From NCBI GenBank assembly GCA_025736915.1, contig CP107049.1, positions 682,001-746,000 of the forward strand: a DNA stretch of 64,000 bases, read 5' to 3'. A program made the translations under genes and the position numbers. Position 1 is the first letter of the stretch, and every line of letters begins with the position of its first letter. Positions 1-9,455 of this stretch are shown here, one piece after another. Origin of the DNA: Acinetobacter nosocomialis (GTDB lineage: Bacteria > Pseudomonadota > Gammaproteobacteria > Pseudomonadales > Moraxellaceae). A model generated the notes under the pieces. It made no database searches. It was given only the letters and a program-made list of their open reading frames with translations, and was not told where the DNA came from.

Positions 1-202
1 TATGAGCACCATTTTTATCTAGGCCTGCTGCCAAACCTACAGGGTTAGGAAACTCGATTCCCATACATGTAGTAGGTTTTGCTTCTACAGCCTGACGCAT
101 CATGCCTAGCTTATGTGCTTTATCAAGCATGGATAATGTTAATTCATGGGCACGCTCTGGTGCTAAACTAAACAACATCGGGCGAGCAAGTGAATATAAC
201 AT
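1..202 (-). CDS. pyrD: Dihydroorotate dehydrogenase (quinone), N-terminal part
   Basis: Only the first 67 codons lie in the window; the gene runs off the left edge. The start ATG is the complement of 200-202. The translation begins with an amphipathic helix carrying PERAHE and continues to [20 protein letters not shown], which is the N-terminal membrane-association segment and first FMN-binding loop of class 2 dihydroorotate dehydrogenases. Class 2 enzymes oxidise dihydroorotate to orotate at the inner membrane and pass electrons to quinone, in pyrimidine synthesis. It lies 89 bp downstream of gspM on the same strand. The family call is firm; the rest of the protein is not visible. Confidence 0.92.
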   Translation of the reverse strand, partial: MLYSLARPMLFSLAPERAHELTLSMLDKAHKLGMMRQAVEAKPTTCMGIEFPNPVGLAAGLDKNGAH

Positions 203-291
203 ACCAATCACAGTCTACTGATTTTAGGTACGCATATTATAGGCACAGGCAGCACAAAACACCATGCCTGACATAAGCATATTTTAATATG

Positions 292-771
292 TTATTGAAC
301 TGTCGCTGTTAATTTAATCTGACCTTCACTTGAAACCATTTCCATCTTCTGAATACTAAGGCCCATCTGTGCAATTTGTGTTAAAAAGTTAGCTAAAACC
401 GCATAATTCTGATGTGTTACAACAATTTGTAACTGCTCTCCATTTTGCTGAGAAGTCACAGTTAAACCTTGCTGTTGAGCCACTCTTTGTATTTTTCCAG
501 ACTTATCAAGTTCAAGCTCATTTGCGGGTTTCATAGTAACCGCATTACTCTGCATCCACACCATCAAATCTTTTAAATCATTTAAGCGTTTTTGCTGTTG
601 TTCTGCCAAAGAATGCATTTTCCAAAGTGAAGACCCAACAATAGCCACTACAACAAAAATTGTAGTAAAGATCACCAGAACACGTTCACGGACAGTTAAA
701 CGATCTAGGTATTGAACAACTTGTTCAATCCACTGATCAAAACGATTCTGCAATTGAGCTAACATTTTCAT
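292..771 (-). CDS. gspM: Type II secretion system protein M
   Basis: A 159-residue protein with a short cytoplasmic head, one membrane segment at about residues 31-50 (VLVIFTTIFVVVAIVGSSLW) and a periplasmic ferredoxin-like domain, the GspM/XcpZ layout. GspM forms the inner-membrane assembly platform of the type II secretion machine with GspL. Its ATG overlaps the gspL stop by one base (TAATG), so the two are translationally coupled. In Acinetobacter the gsp genes are scattered, and here L and M are a separate pair. The family is poorly conserved in sequence, so the call rests on topology plus the gspL neighbour. Confidence 0.88.
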   Translation of the reverse strand: MKMLAQLQNRFDQWIEQVVQYLDRLTVRERVLVIFTTIFVVVAIVGSSLWKMHSLAEQQQKRLNDLKDLMVWMQSNAVTMKPANELELDKSGKIQRVAQQQGLTVTSQQNGEQLQIVVTHQNYAVLANFLTQIAQMGLSIQKMEMVSSEGQIKLTATVQ

Positions 772-1910
772 TATTGTATTTTCACCACCCCAATTGCCCC
801 ACCACCATTTGCTTGAACATTACCTAGCTCAGCTTTAAATCCTTGCTGATTTAATTGTTGTGTCAAAGCTTGTAAATCATCTGCCGATTTTGCTTTTAAT
901 GCCATCGTTAAGATTGAAGCATCATAATTAAGTTGCTGAGCCAAAATCTGTCTTTGCATTAAAATTGGTCCAACACGGCTCAACAAAGAAAGTGCTTGTG
1001 TATCACCTTGCTGACTCATTCTTAGATGGCTTTCAAACTGGCCTTTAATATTTTGTTCAGTTACACGACTAGATGGCCCAAACCAATATTTATATTGTTC
1101 AATCGTTTGGTCAGCAGTTTGATTTGCCACTTTTTTCAATTTGACCCAACGCAATAAATCATAGCTAAACTGCACCACAATAATTGCCAAAATTACAGCA
1201 GCGCAAGCTTTCCAATAGCCAGAGAAAGTACGCTCTTGACCTTTTGACTTTGGTAAAACATTAAAAGGATGCTGCTTAGTTTTATCTAGAGACTGAAATT
1301 GATAAACAAACTTAGAACGTTGCTCTGCACTTGAAGCGGCTTCCAAACTCTCTAGTTGCTCTGCTGTTAAACCACTATATTGATAATGTGTTTCGGCCGG
1401 CTGAAATTCTAAAAAAAGCCCCAAATCATCAATTGAGTTACCTAACCACTTATTTTCACGCACCAAAAGTTGATGGTTAATATTACACAGAATAACTTGC
1501 TCAGTTTGTGGTTCAGGCAAAATCAGAAAATCTGGTAGCAAAGCAACAAGTTTGGTTGGCAATAAAGCCAAGGAATGTTGCCATGTCTCGACCATACCTT
1601 GTGCAACACCCAAAACAGTTAACAGATCTGCATGAAAATGGTGGACCACTTTCATGTGATCAATAGGCAAAGTCACAAACTCTTCAAGTAGATATTTAAC
1701 CCCATCAGCCCCCAGCTGTTTATAGTGGGACTTCGCCATCGTTTGCTGAAGCATTTGAGCATGACGACTCGGAAAAAAGACCGTAGCTTCTTTTCCTTGA
1801 TGTATTTGCAAGTCTTGTATTAATTGATCGAGACTCGCAGCCTGCAACCAGCTTTCTCCGTTAGACCAATGCCATGTTCCATTGGTTTCAGGCATCCATA
1901 TATACAGCAT
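771..1910 (-). CDS. gspL: Type II secretion system protein L
   Basis: A 379-residue bitopic protein: a cytoplasmic actin-like domain over roughly residues 1-225, one transmembrane helix near 232-250 (ACAAVILAIIVVQFSYDLL), and a periplasmic ferredoxin-like domain at the C terminus. This is the GspL/XcpY plan; the cytoplasmic part recruits the ATPase GspE to the platform. It follows sixA after 22 bp and is coupled to gspM through TAATG. A GspE-type ATPase gene lies about 35 kb away at 37318-39075, in keeping with the dispersed gsp organisation of the genus. Confidence 0.9.
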   Translation of the reverse strand: MLYIWMPETNGTWHWSNGESWLQAASLDQLIQDLQIHQGKEATVFFPSRHAQMLQQTMAKSHYKQLGADGVKYLLEEFVTLPIDHMKVVHHFHADLLTVLGVAQGMVETWQHSLALLPTKLVALLPDFLILPEPQTEQVILCNINHQLLVRENKWLGNSIDDLGLFLEFQPAETHYQYSGLTAEQLESLEAASSAEQRSKFVYQFQSLDKTKQHPFNVLPKSKGQERTFSGYWKACAAVILAIIVVQFSYDLLRWVKLKKVANQTADQTIEQYKYWFGPSSRVTEQNIKGQFESHLRMSQQGDTQALSLLSRVGPILMQRQILAQQLNYDASILTMALKAKSADDLQALTQQLNQQGFKAELGNVQANGGGAIGVVKIQ

Positions 1911-1932
1911 GTCAGCTAAATAACCTTTTTAA

Positions 1933-2388
1933 TTATATTGTGGGTATAAAACTATTTTTTTGTGTTGATAAACCATTTGCAATCACAGCTTGATCATAAA
2001 TTCTAGCTTCTGCAAGCGCAAATGGATTGAAATTTTCATGAGTAAGCAACTCTGCAATATGACCTACAACATTCATATGGCAAACCACCACAATCGACTC
2101 ATAAGGAATTTGAGACAACCACTCAACTGCTTCTTTTGCATCATCATCTGGCTTAATTTTATCGCACAACAATACAGGCACATCTTTAAAATATGTCTGA
2201 ATATGTGCCAATGTTTCTTGAGCACGCAACAAAGGACTGACTACAAAAATATCAGGTTTTACAATATCTTTTAAAAATGTTGCCGTTTGTTCAGCCTGCG
2301 CATGTCCACGCGCAGTAAGTGGACGTTTAATATCATTACCATTTACTGGTGGAGCAGCTTCCCCATGACGAACTAATGTCAGTTGCAT
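1933..2388 (-). CDS. sixA: Phosphohistidine phosphatase SixA
   Basis: A 151-residue single-domain histidine phosphatase. The catalytic RHG motif is at residues 7-9 (LVRHGEAA), followed by the PLTARGHAQAE segment and a late VVVCHMNVVG with the second histidine. SixA removes phosphate from phosphohistidine on phosphotransfer proteins; in E. coli its substrates include the nitrogen PTS NPr protein. Length and motif order fit the family. It sits between gpsA (56 bp upstream) and gspL (22 bp downstream), so it may be cotranscribed with the secretion genes, although no functional link is known to me. Confidence 0.88.
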   Translation of the reverse strand: MQLTLVRHGEAAPPVNGNDIKRPLTARGHAQAEQTATFLKDIVKPDIFVVSPLLRAQETLAHIQTYFKDVPVLLCDKIKPDDDAKEAVEWLSQIPYESIVVVCHMNVVGHIAELLTHENFNPFALAEARIYDQAVIANGLSTQKNSFIPTI

Positions 2389-2444
2389 AAAATTTCCTTG
2401 TTAATAATTCCTGCATTATAACCACAATTTATGACATTTATTCG

Positions 2445-3518
2445 TCAGACTTCATGATGAGGCAAAACAAACTCGACATCACTACGATGCCCATTTTTCA
2501 TAAGAGAAAGTGCAATATTTAATGGTGGAGCGCCTTCAAAAATCACTTCATATAAAGCATTGGTAATTGGCATATATACGTCCAGTTCTTGTGCCTTGCC
2601 ACGCACCTGAACAATTGTATTAATCCCTTCTGCAGTTTGACCCAACTCTTTACTCGCTTGTTCAAGCGTTTTACCAGAACCTAGCGCATATCCGATTTGA
2701 TAATTACGGCTTAATGGACTATTACAAGTTGCAAATAAATCGCCTACACCAGATAAACCTAAGAACGTAAGTGGATTCGCCCCCTGTTTTACTGCGAAAC
2801 GGCTCATTTCGGCCAAAGCACGCGTTAAAATCATACTCTTGGTATTTTCACCAATTTTATATGCTGCACCAATTCCCATTGCGACTGCATAAATATTTTT
2901 CAGCGCTCCGCCCAACTCAACTCCATGCACATCATCACTACCAAAAACGCGGAATAACGCACTATGAAGCGCATGCTGCACAGCATAGCGAACAAGCTCG
3001 GAATCACTAGCAATCACTGTACCAGATGGCATGCCTGCCATAATTTCTTTGGCAAGGTTTGGACCTGACAATACACCATATGGAACTTCTGGTAGTTCTT
3101 CACGAATAATATCGCTCATGAAACTAAACGTTTTAGCTTCAACACCTTTCGTTAAAGAAACAACCGCTTGTGCAGTAATATAAGGAGCAATTTGTTTTAA
3201 GACATCACGGAAAGAATGACTAGGAATTGCGACCAAAATAATATCTCGATCACATACAGCTTGTTCCAAATCAGAAACTGCACGTAATGAAGATTCTAAA
3301 GTGAAGTCTGGTAAATAACGTTTATTAATATGGGTTTTATTAATTTCTTCTGCTGTTTCGGCATCACGAATCCAGATCATGGTATCGCAGCCATTACGAG
3401 CAGCTAAATTCGCCATGGCTGTACCAAAGCTACCACCCCCTAAAACGGTAATACGTAATGCCGTTTTTTTATCGACCGCAACAGGTTCCACCAAATCTGT
3501 AAACTTAAATTCAGCCAT
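2445..3518 (-). CDS. gpsA: Glycerol-3-phosphate dehydrogenase [NAD(P)+]
   Basis: A 357-residue enzyme making sn-glycerol 3-phosphate from dihydroxyacetone phosphate for phospholipid synthesis. The Rossmann fingerprint LGGGSFGTAMA lies near residue 26, SLTKGVE and SGPNLAKEI follow, and the catalytic-lysine segment GALKNIYAVAMG and the LSGVGDLFATC motif are intact. The N terminus is about 20 residues longer than the E. coli protein. It lies 34 bp downstream of the nitroreductase gene and 56 bp upstream of sixA, and is probably read with them. Confidence 0.96.
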   Translation of the reverse strand: MAEFKFTDLVEPVAVDKKTALRITVLGGGSFGTAMANLAARNGCDTMIWIRDAETAEEINKTHINKRYLPDFTLESSLRAVSDLEQAVCDRDIILVAIPSHSFRDVLKQIAPYITAQAVVSLTKGVEAKTFSFMSDIIREELPEVPYGVLSGPNLAKEIMAGMPSGTVIASDSELVRYAVQHALHSALFRVFGSDDVHGVELGGALKNIYAVAMGIGAAYKIGENTKSMILTRALAEMSRFAVKQGANPLTFLGLSGVGDLFATCNSPLSRNYQIGYALGSGKTLEQASKELGQTAEGINTIVQVRGKAQELDVYMPITNALYEVIFEGAPPLNIALSLMKNGHRSDVEFVLPHHEV

Positions 3519-3552
3519 GCTTTATTATCCTATTTCTTACTTTTACAGACGT

Positions 3553-4128
3553 TTAAGCCTGCCAAACTTTTACGAATTCTTTACTTTCAATATCTGCACG
3601 AGGTGCAATTGCTTTAGCTGCTGTGCCAACGTAAATAATACCTGAAATTAAATCATGTGGTTGCAGACCTAAATACTGTTTTAACCAATTTGATTCAACA
3701 ACAGCTCCACTACGCCACATGGTTGAAAACCCTTGAACTTGCAAAGATAACAAAAGATTTTGTACTGCCGCACCTGTACTTAAGATTTGCTCAAAATGTG
3801 GTACTTTTGGGTGATCTTGTAACTGAGTCAGCGCTAAAATAAGTAGCGGAGCGCGAAAAGGATGTTGCTTAACACGTTCAAGTTGAGCGGGATCAGTTTC
3901 ACCTAAATCTGCCAAAGCTTTTGTTAGAACCTCACCGAAAGCACCGCGTTGCTCACCTGGAATAACTACAAAACGCGTTGGCTTAAGTCTATGATGATCT
4001 GGAGCCGTTAAAGCAGCCTGAAAAGCTAACTCTAGTTGCTCTGAGTTTGGAGCTGGTTCAATTAATTGGCCAATAGACTGACGCTGATGAATATTTTGGT
4101 GAATTATTTGTATTGCTGAATCCGTCAT
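3553..4128 (-). CDS. Nitroreductase-family flavoprotein (YdjA-like)
   Basis: A 191-residue single-domain FMN protein. The N-terminal RQSIGQLIEPAP element, the APDHHRLKPTRFVVI segment and the mid-protein GAAVQNLLLSLQVQGFSTMWRSG stretch (split here for description) match the small YdjA branch of the nitroreductase family, which acts as NAD(P)H-dependent reductases of uncertain natural substrate. It heads the minus-strand group nitroreductase-gpsA-sixA-gspL-gspM. Substrate cannot be told from the sequence. Confidence 0.85.
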   Translation of the reverse strand: MTDSAIQIIHQNIHQRQSIGQLIEPAPNSEQLELAFQAALTAPDHHRLKPTRFVVIPGEQRGAFGEVLTKALADLGETDPAQLERVKQHPFRAPLLILALTQLQDHPKVPHFEQILSTGAAVQNLLLSLQVQGFSTMWRSGAVVESNWLKQYLGLQPHDLISGIIYVGTAAKAIAPRADIESKEFVKVWQA

Positions 4129-4331
4129 TAATATTGATCTAACTCAAAAATTCGAAATAGATTAGCATAATCTACCGTTAATCCACCATTGAATCTAGCT
4201 TATAAACCTAGTGAACTTATAGTTTGACATTTTTTAATACAAAACTTCAAAACTCATACAACGTCTTCAAAATCAATTAGAAGACTTATGTTCAAATAGC
4301 TATGTCTTTTGGCGATTAACTTAGGTGAATC

Positions 4332-4712
4332 ATGAAAAAAATAATTTTAGCGAGCGCAATGAGCGGCGTTGTTTTATTACTAGGTGCTTGTGCAACCACC
4401 CCTAAAAATACTCTAGCAATTCAAAAAGAAAATAATCAGTTTGAAGTGACTGGTATTGGTAAAACCAATTTAATTGCAAAGAATAATGCAGTTACTGCGG
4501 CACAAAAAACGTGCTCTAAAAGTACAAGCCCAGTTATTGTAGATGAAAAAACCACTTATCACGGCGTGTTAAAAGATGTGGTCAGTGAAAAGACTGGTCA
4601 AATGGTAGAAGCTGCTGCGGGTGTCATTGGTACTTTAACCGGTAAAAATGCGTCTTTGGCTAAAGATGATGACTATCAGACTACCCTCACCTTTTACTGC
4701 AAAATTAATTAA
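4332..4712 (+). CDS. Small lipoprotein of unknown function
   Basis: A 126-residue protein with a lipoprotein signal (MKKIILASAMSGVVLLLGAC; lipobox LGAC, so the mature protein starts at Cys19 or Cys20). The mature part is short, with a Cys pair (one near residue 56 and CKIN at the end) that may form a disulfide, and a glycine/alanine-rich stretch around residues 85-100. I do not recognise the family. It is monocistronic, followed at once by a strong terminator shared with the convergent helicase gene. Confidence 0.75.
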   Translation: MKKIILASAMSGVVLLLGACATTPKNTLAIQKENNQFEVTGIGKTNLIAKNNAVTAAQKTCSKSTSPVIVDEKTTYHGVLKDVVSEKTGQMVEAAAGVIGTLTGKNASLAKDDDYQTTLTFYCKIN

Positions 4713-4714
4713 GT

Positions 4715-4747
4715 AAAAAAATCCCAATCAATTGATTGGGATTTTTT
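4715..4747. terminator. Bidirectional intrinsic terminator
   Basis: A perfect 20-bp palindrome (TCCCAATCAA/TTGATTGGGA) flanked by an A-run on the left and a T-run on the right, so it can end transcription in both directions. It separates the lipoprotein gene (plus) from the helicase gene (minus), whose stop lies just beyond. Confidence 0.9.
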
Positions 4748-4748
4748 A

Positions 4749-5900
4749 TTAGCAGTAACCATCTAATCGGGTAAGCGGTAATTTTTTACCAATTGCTTTT
4801 TCAATTTCTGGTAAATAGAAAGCATCATCTTCAGATAAGAAACTAATACTTACACCCTGTGCCCCAGCACGGCCTGTACGCCCAATACGATGAACATAAT
4901 CATCAGATTGTTCAGGTAAAGTAAAGTTGACTACATGAGATACGCCATCTACATGAATACCACGACCAGCGACATCCGTTGCAATCATGATGTTATGCTT
5001 ACCTTGCTTGAACTGCTCCAACATTTTCATGCGTTTATCTTGAGCAATCTCACCAGATAGCATCCCTACTTTATACCCATCTTTTTTCAAATGATCGTAA
5101 AGACGGCGCACCTGATCACGACGGTTAGCAAAGATCATAACTTTATCAATTGGCTCTTCACGTAAAATATCTTGTAAAAGACGATATTTATCTTGTTTAG
5201 CCACAACGTAAACACGTTGTTCGACATCATTATTGGTCTTTTGTTCAGGCTCAATTTCAACTGTTACAGGTTCAAACAACCACTGTCTTGCCAAATTTAA
5301 GACATCGTAACTGAATGTCGCCGAGAACATTAGAGTTTGGCGTTGTTCCTTACGCGGTGAATAACGAACAATACGTTTTACCGAAGGAATAAAGCCCATA
5401 TCTAATAAACGGTCAGCTTCATCAATGACTAAAAATTCAATTTGATCGAGCCAAACTTCTTTTTGTTCTACAAAATCAATTAAACGCCCAGGTGTAGCCA
5501 CAATAATATCAACAAAATTAGCATCAAGTTGCTTCTTCTGCTTATCAAAATCAACGCCACCCAATAGAGTCACGACATGTAAATTAGAGAATTTAGTGAG
5601 GAATTTTGCATCACTTTCAATTTGCAATGCCAACTCACGAGTAGGCGCCAAGATTAAAGCACGAGGCTCACCACGGAAGCGTTGCTCTTGAACCGGATTA
5701 TTGAGTAAATCATTAATTACACTAATCAGAAAGGCAGCTGTCTTACCTGTTCCTGTCTGTGCTCGCCCAATTGCATCATGCCCGGCTAATGTATATTTTA
5801 AAACCTTTTGCTGAATTGGGGTCATTTGAGTAAACCCTAAAGCATCAATCGCCTTTTTAAGTTGCGGATGTAAATTCAAGGTTTCAAAACCAGATGTCAT
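4749..5900 (-). CDS. rhlB: DEAD-box ATP-dependent RNA helicase, RhlB type
   Basis: A 383-residue helicase if started at the internal ATG (complement of 5898-5900); an upstream TTG at 5918 would add six residues. Motifs in order: Q motif with [12 protein letters not shown], Walker [32 protein letters not shown] box [17 protein letters not shown], and domain 2 with [14 protein letters not shown] and [10 protein letters not shown]. It is the compact core with almost no C-terminal extension, as in RhlB, the RNase E partner in RNA degradation. RhlE is the main alternative; I rank RhlB first on overall similarity. Confidence 0.88.
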   Translation of the reverse strand: MTSGFETLNLHPQLKKAIDALGFTQMTPIQQKVLKYTLAGHDAIGRAQTGTGKTAAFLISVINDLLNNPVQEQRFRGEPRALILAPTRELALQIESDAKFLTKFSNLHVVTLLGGVDFDKQKKQLDANFVDIIVATPGRLIDFVEQKEVWLDQIEFLVIDEADRLLDMGFIPSVKRIVRYSPRKEQRQTLMFSATFSYDVLNLARQWLFEPVTVEIEPEQKTNNDVEQRVYVVAKQDKYRLLQDILREEPIDKVMIFANRRDQVRRLYDHLKKDGYKVGMLSGEIAQDKRMKMLEQFKQGKHNIMIATDVAGRGIHVDGVSHVVNFTLPEQSDDYVHRIGRTGRAGAQGVSISFLSEDDAFYLPEIEKAIGKKLPLTRLDGYC

Positions 5901-5954
5901 AAATACGCGCTCTAACAAACAATCTCTCGAATGAGAAGATCATTATAAACAAAA

Positions 5955-5980
5955 ACGCCCCAATTCAAAAATTGGAGCGT
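5955..5980 (-). terminator. Intrinsic terminator of the cold-shock gene
   Basis: An 11-bp stem (ACGCCCCAATT with AATTGGAGCGT, one G-U pair in minus-strand RNA) and a 4-nt loop. On the minus strand it is followed by TTTTTG. It lies about 30 bp after the cold-shock stop codon. Confidence 0.85.
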
Positions 5981-6009
5981 CCATCATTCATCAAAAAGAT
6001 GAATTAGTC

Positions 6010-6222
6010 TTAGTCTAAAGGCTGAACGTTTTCAGCTTGAAAACCTTTTTGACCTTGTACAACGCTAAACTCTACGCGTTGACCGTCACGTAGAGAACGG
6101 TGACCGTCACCTACGATTGCACGGAAGTGAACGAATACATCGTCGCCGCCGTTACGTTGAATAAAACCAAAGCCTTTAGTGTCATTAAACCACTTTACTA
6201 CGCCTTGTTCACGAGCTGTCAT
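6010..6222 (-). CDS. Cold-shock-domain protein
   Basis: A 70-residue single-domain nucleic-acid chaperone. RNP1-type KGFGFIQRN and RNP2-type VFVHF are both present, within the start [15 protein letters not shown] typical of the CspA family. It binds single-stranded RNA or DNA. A good SD (AGGA, 7 nt spacer) precedes the ATG. The upstream intergenic region is long (374 bp), which allows a structured 5' UTR as in other csp genes, but I could not define a promoter. Which paralogue this is cannot be told. Confidence 0.93.
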   Translation of the reverse strand: MTAREQGVVKWFNDTKGFGFIQRNGGDDVFVHFRAIVGDGHRSLRDGQRVEFSVVQGQKGFQAENVQPLD

Positions 6223-6596
6223 AAGTCAATCCTCAGATGATGAAAAAAGGACCTTCCGGTGTTGCAAACAGCAGAGTAAACAAGTATTTAAAATTTTTAT
6301 AATCTTAAAGCTTGTAATCATTCTGTAAAACTATCAACAATTTCCGGTTACATCCATTTGTTATAGGTTATTAAAACAATTTAACTGTGTGGTAATCCCT
6401 AAAACGGTTCGAGCTTAACACGGGTTTATGACAATTAATAGAATTTTTTTCAAATATTTCCCCTATTTTTAGCTCTTTTTTTAAACAGCTTATTACAATA
6501 ATTTTTATATAATCCTTTACCTTTTAATTTTTATAAAACACCTAGAGTTCATCAAAAAATTTGTTAGAATATTTTTTTTAGTTGTTTTTATAATGA
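6223..6596. other. Non-coding gap between cold-shock gene and tusA-like gene
   Basis: 374 bp, very AT-rich, between two divergent genes. Next to the cold-shock gene it must hold that gene's leader. At the far end a TATAAT lies at 6589-6594, only 3 bp before the tusA-like ATG, and no Shine-Dalgarno sequence precedes that ATG. No ORF or strong hairpin is visible. Confidence 0.6.
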
Positions 6597-6842
6597 ATGA
6601 GCACTACCTCTTCTACTGTAACGCCTATTGAAATTAATGCCCTTGGTCAACCATGCCCAATGCCTTTATTAATGTTGAAACGTGAACTTAAGAAAGTATC
6701 AGGAAAGCAGCTATTTTTATTGAAATCATCTGACCCTCATAGTGAAATTGATGTAACGCGTTACTGCAATTTACATCATTTTATGTGTCAAACCATGCAA
6801 ATTTCAGAAAGAGAATTTCACTATTTAATTGAAATTCAATGA
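6597..6842 (+). CDS. TusA-family sulfur carrier protein
   Basis: An 81-residue protein with the family signature INALGQPCPMPLLMLKREL: the CPxP cysteine near residue 20 accepts persulfide sulfur. TusA proteins relay sulfur from IscS toward tRNA 2-thiouridine or to other acceptors. The second half (SSDPHSEIDVTRYC) keeps the family fold but the usual late motifs are drifted, so it may be a paralogue rather than TusA itself. The start lacks an SD sequence; no alternative in-frame start keeps the CPMP motif. Confidence 0.83.
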   Translation: MSTTSSTVTPIEINALGQPCPMPLLMLKRELKKVSGKQLFLLKSSDPHSEIDVTRYCNLHHFMCQTMQISEREFHYLIEIQ

Positions 6843-6975
6843 TTCTTTGTTAAAATCCAAGATTAGTAACTGCATAAAATTTTACATTTTTCTACCCAAT
6901 TTTCCTTAATTATGAAGGCAATTCAAATTAAGATGAATTTATTGGTTAATCCATCCTATCCTATAAGGAGAACTC

Positions 6976-7842
6976 ATGAGTGACAGCAGCAATCAATTGA
7001 TGCCCCTGTCATTGTCTGCGCCCGGTGTAAACCTTGGTGCATATATCAGTACTGTCAATCAGATTCCTATTTTAACGGCCGAGCAAGAAAAAGAACTTGC
7101 TGAACGTTATTATTATGACCAAGATCTTGATGCCGCAAAAATGCTGGTAATGTCGCATTTACGTTTTGTCGTTCATATTGCGCGCAGCTATGCAGGTTAT
7201 GGCCTACCACAAGGCGACCTTATTCAAGAAGGTAACTTAGGCTTAATGAAAGCCGTAAAACGTTTCGACCCAAATATGGGCGTACGTCTTGTATCTTTTG
7301 CCGTCCACTGGATTAAGGCAGAAATTCATGAATACGTTATTCGTAACTGGCGTATCGTAAAAATTGCAACAACTAAAGCTCAACGTAAACTTTTCTTCAA
7401 CTTACGTAGTTTAAAAAAATCGAGTAAAAAATTAACGCTCGAAGAAGCACAATCTATTGCCAACGACTTAAATGTAACTCCGGAACAAGTTCTGGAAATG
7501 GAAGGTCGTTTAACTGCTTATGATGCTGCTTTTGAAGCGCAAGGTGATGATGACGATGATACGCCACATACTGCCCCTGCGTTGTATCTTGAAGATAATC
7601 GCTACGACCCAGCTCGTTTAGTTGAAAATGAAGACTGGGAAGAGCAAAGTACATCTGCTTTGCATGATGCCATGGACCAGTTAGATGATCGTTCGCGTAA
7701 TATTTTGCAGCGCCGTTGGTTAGATGATGATAAATCCACCCTACACGAGCTTGCTGCTGAGTATAATGTTTCGGCAGAACGTATTCGTCAGCTTGAAAAA
7801 AATGCGATGGAAAAAATTAAAGTCGCTATGTCGGCAAGCTAA
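6976..7842 (+). CDS. rpoH: Heat-shock sigma factor sigma-32
   Basis: A 288-residue sigma factor. Region 2 contains [20 protein letters not shown] and [14 protein letters not shown]; the RpoH-box region follows (residues about 130-145, [12 protein letters not shown]), and region 4.2 carries the helix-turn-helix [20 protein letters not shown]. RpoH directs RNA polymerase to heat-shock promoters. A strong SD (AAGGAG) lies 6-7 nt upstream and is preceded by a complementary TCCT, which could form a weak hairpin masking it. A terminator follows 17 bp after the stop. Confidence 0.96.
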   Translation: MSDSSNQLMPLSLSAPGVNLGAYISTVNQIPILTAEQEKELAERYYYDQDLDAAKMLVMSHLRFVVHIARSYAGYGLPQGDLIQEGNLGLMKAVKRFDPNMGVRLVSFAVHWIKAEIHEYVIRNWRIVKIATTKAQRKLFFNLRSLKKSSKKLTLEEAQSIANDLNVTPEQVLEMEGRLTAYDAAFEAQGDDDDDTPHTAPALYLEDNRYDPARLVENEDWEEQSTSALHDAMDQLDDRSRNILQRRWLDDDKSTLHELAAEYNVSAERIRQLEKNAMEKIKVAMSAS

Positions 7843-7858
7843 AGTAAATGAAAAAAAT

Positions 7859-7885
7859 AAAAGGGCGATAAGCCCTTTTGTTTTA
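7859..7885 (+). terminator. rpoH terminator
   Basis: Stem AAAAGGGC / GCCCTTTT with loop GATAA, followed by GTTTTA; 8 bp stem immediately after rpoH. Confidence 0.87.
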
Positions 7886-7953
7886 TCTGGCTATGTTTAG
7901 CCAACCTATTCTATGGTAACGTTGCCTTTCATTATTCAGTTGCGTTTTTTGTT

Positions 7954-8319
7954 ATGTGGATTGCCATTTCAGCCCTTAATCTTGCTTTTGCAGTCATGTT
8001 GGGTGCTTTTGGAGCACATGGTCTTAAAGCTCACGCGAGTCCCGAGCAACTTGCTTGGTGGCAGACTGCAACCGACTACTTTTTTTATCATGCTCTAGGC
8101 CTATTAGCGCTTGGTATTTCAAGTAAGGTTCTTCCCCATTTCCCAATCAAGTTATCTTTCTTATTTATCCAGATTGGTATTCTATTTTTTTGTGGTTCGC
8201 TTTATATCATGGCGCTGGGATTACCAAAAATATTAGGTGCAATTACGCCAATCGGTGGAGCTTTAATGATTGCTGGATGGCTGATCTTGGCTTGGAATGC
8301 TTTCAAATACGCAAAATAA
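7954..8319 (+). CDS. DUF423 family membrane protein
   Basis: A 121-residue integral membrane protein with four hydrophobic helices. The start MWIAISALNLAFAVMLGAFGAHGL and the W-Q-T-A-x-x-Y-x-x-Y-H-A-L-G segment near residues 36-50 are diagnostic of the DUF423 (YgdD-like) family, whose function is unknown. It stops 13 bp before thiS, so it may be cotranscribed with the thiazole genes. Confidence 0.85.
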   Translation: MWIAISALNLAFAVMLGAFGAHGLKAHASPEQLAWWQTATDYFFYHALGLLALGISSKVLPHFPIKLSFLFIQIGILFFCGSLYIMALGLPKILGAITPIGGALMIAGWLILAWNAFKYAK

Positions 8320-8332
8320 TCGGAATGTGATC

Positions 8333-8530
8333 ATGCAAATTTATTTAAATGGCGAATTAACGGACACGCCTAGCCAAAACCTGTTGCAACTCATTCAGGA
8401 GTTGGCACTTGAAGGAAAACGTTTTGCTGTCGAACACAATCAGCAAATCGTTTCTAAAAGCAAATTAGAGCAAATTACGATTGCTCAACATGACCGTATC
8501 GAAATTATTCACGCTGTTGGCGGCGGCTAA
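8333..8530 (+). CDS. thiS: Sulfur carrier protein ThiS
   Basis: A 65-residue ubiquitin-like protein starting at the ATG at 8333 ([11 protein letters not shown]). It ends in VGGG, giving the C-terminal Gly-Gly that is adenylated and thiocarboxylated to deliver sulfur for the thiamin thiazole ring. The reading frame is open for 12 more codons upstream, overlapping the DUF423 gene, but family length supports the internal ATG. thiG follows after 13 bp, the normal pairing. No TPP riboswitch-like leader is seen upstream. Confidence 0.93.
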   Translation: MQIYLNGELTDTPSQNLLQLIQELALEGKRFAVEHNQQIVSKSKLEQITIAQHDRIEIIHAVGGG

Positions 8531-8543
8531 GTCGGAGTTATCC

Positions 8544-9329
8544 ATGCAAGACACCCCTCTCATTATTGGTTCACGTTCTTTTCAATCTCGTTTATTGGTA
8601 GGAACTGGCAAATATAAAGACTTAAATGAAACGGATTTAGCTATTCAAGCCAGTGGTGCAGAAATTGTAACTGTCGCAATTCGCCGTGTGAATATTGGAC
8701 AAAATCCAGATCAACCGAATTTACTCTCAGTTATTCCACCAGAAAAATATACTATCTTGCCAAATACCGCAGGTTGTTTTGATGCTGACAGCGCAGTACG
8801 TACATGCATGTTAGCGCGTGAGTTACTGGATGGTCATAACCTAGTAAAGCTTGAAGTTTTAGGTGATGAAAAAACCTTATATCCAAATGTAACCGAGACT
8901 TTAAAAGCCGCTCGTACTTTGATTGATGACGGTTTTGAGATTATGGTCTATACCTCTGACGACCCAATCATTGCACAAGAACTTGAAAGTATGGGCTGTG
9001 TTGCGATTATGCCTTTAGGTAGTTTGATTGGTTCAGGTTTAGGTATCTTAAATCCGCACACTATTTCAATTATTAAAGAAAATGCGAAAGTACCTATCCT
9101 AGTCGATGCAGGCGTTGGTACAGCAAGTGATGCCGCTATTGCAATGGAACTTGGTTGTGACGGCGTGCTGATGAATACAGCAATTGCAGCTGCTCAAAAT
9201 CCTATTTTGATGGCTTCTGCAATGAAAAAAGCTGTTGAAGCTGGACGTGAAGCATTTTTAGCGGGTCGTATGCCACGTAAACGTATGGCAAATGCTAGTT
9301 CACCTGAGACTGGTTATTTCTTTAAATAA
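8544..9329 (+). CDS. thiG: Thiazole synthase
   Basis: A 261-residue TIM-barrel enzyme that assembles the thiazole phosphate of thiamin from deoxyxylulose phosphate, dehydroglycine and ThiS-thiocarboxylate. The start [20 protein letters not shown], the LVKLEVLGD segment with the Schiff-base lysine, and [20 protein letters not shown] are characteristic. The upstream in-frame extension inside thiS is ignored because the internal ATG at 8544 gives the family's normal length. It forms an operon with thiS. Confidence 0.95.
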   Translation: MQDTPLIIGSRSFQSRLLVGTGKYKDLNETDLAIQASGAEIVTVAIRRVNIGQNPDQPNLLSVIPPEKYTILPNTAGCFDADSAVRTCMLARELLDGHNLVKLEVLGDEKTLYPNVTETLKAARTLIDDGFEIMVYTSDDPIIAQELESMGCVAIMPLGSLIGSGLGILNPHTISIIKENAKVPILVDAGVGTASDAAIAMELGCDGVLMNTAIAAAQNPILMASAMKKAVEAGREAFLAGRMPRKRMANASSPETGYFFK

Positions 9330-9339
9330 TTTATTTCTA

Positions 9340-9366
9340 AGGAATCACTGTTTTTCAGTGATTCCT
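9340..9366 (+). terminator. Hairpin downstream of thiG
   Basis: An 11-bp perfect stem (AGGAATCACTG / CAGTGATTCCT) with a T5 loop, 11 bp after the thiG stop. The 3' side lacks a clean T-run (CTCCCCG), so it may be a weak terminator or an mRNA 3'-end stabiliser. Confidence 0.65.
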
Positions 9367-9455
9367 CTCCCCGTTCATATAACCATCTTTTTTTCTTTTT
9401 AAAGCTTATATCTCTTTATTCAATCAACAGATCTAAATTTTATATTTAGCTTAGG

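Noticed and set aside
6920..6975. RNA thermometer in the rpoH leader
   Set aside because: TCCT could pair with the AAGGA SD but only 4 bp with a 3-nt loop, and GATG/CATC is equally short. Too weak to call.
8240..8540. TPP riboswitch for the thiS-thiG genes
   Set aside because: The genes follow DUF423 with a 13-bp gap and no conserved thi-box is seen.
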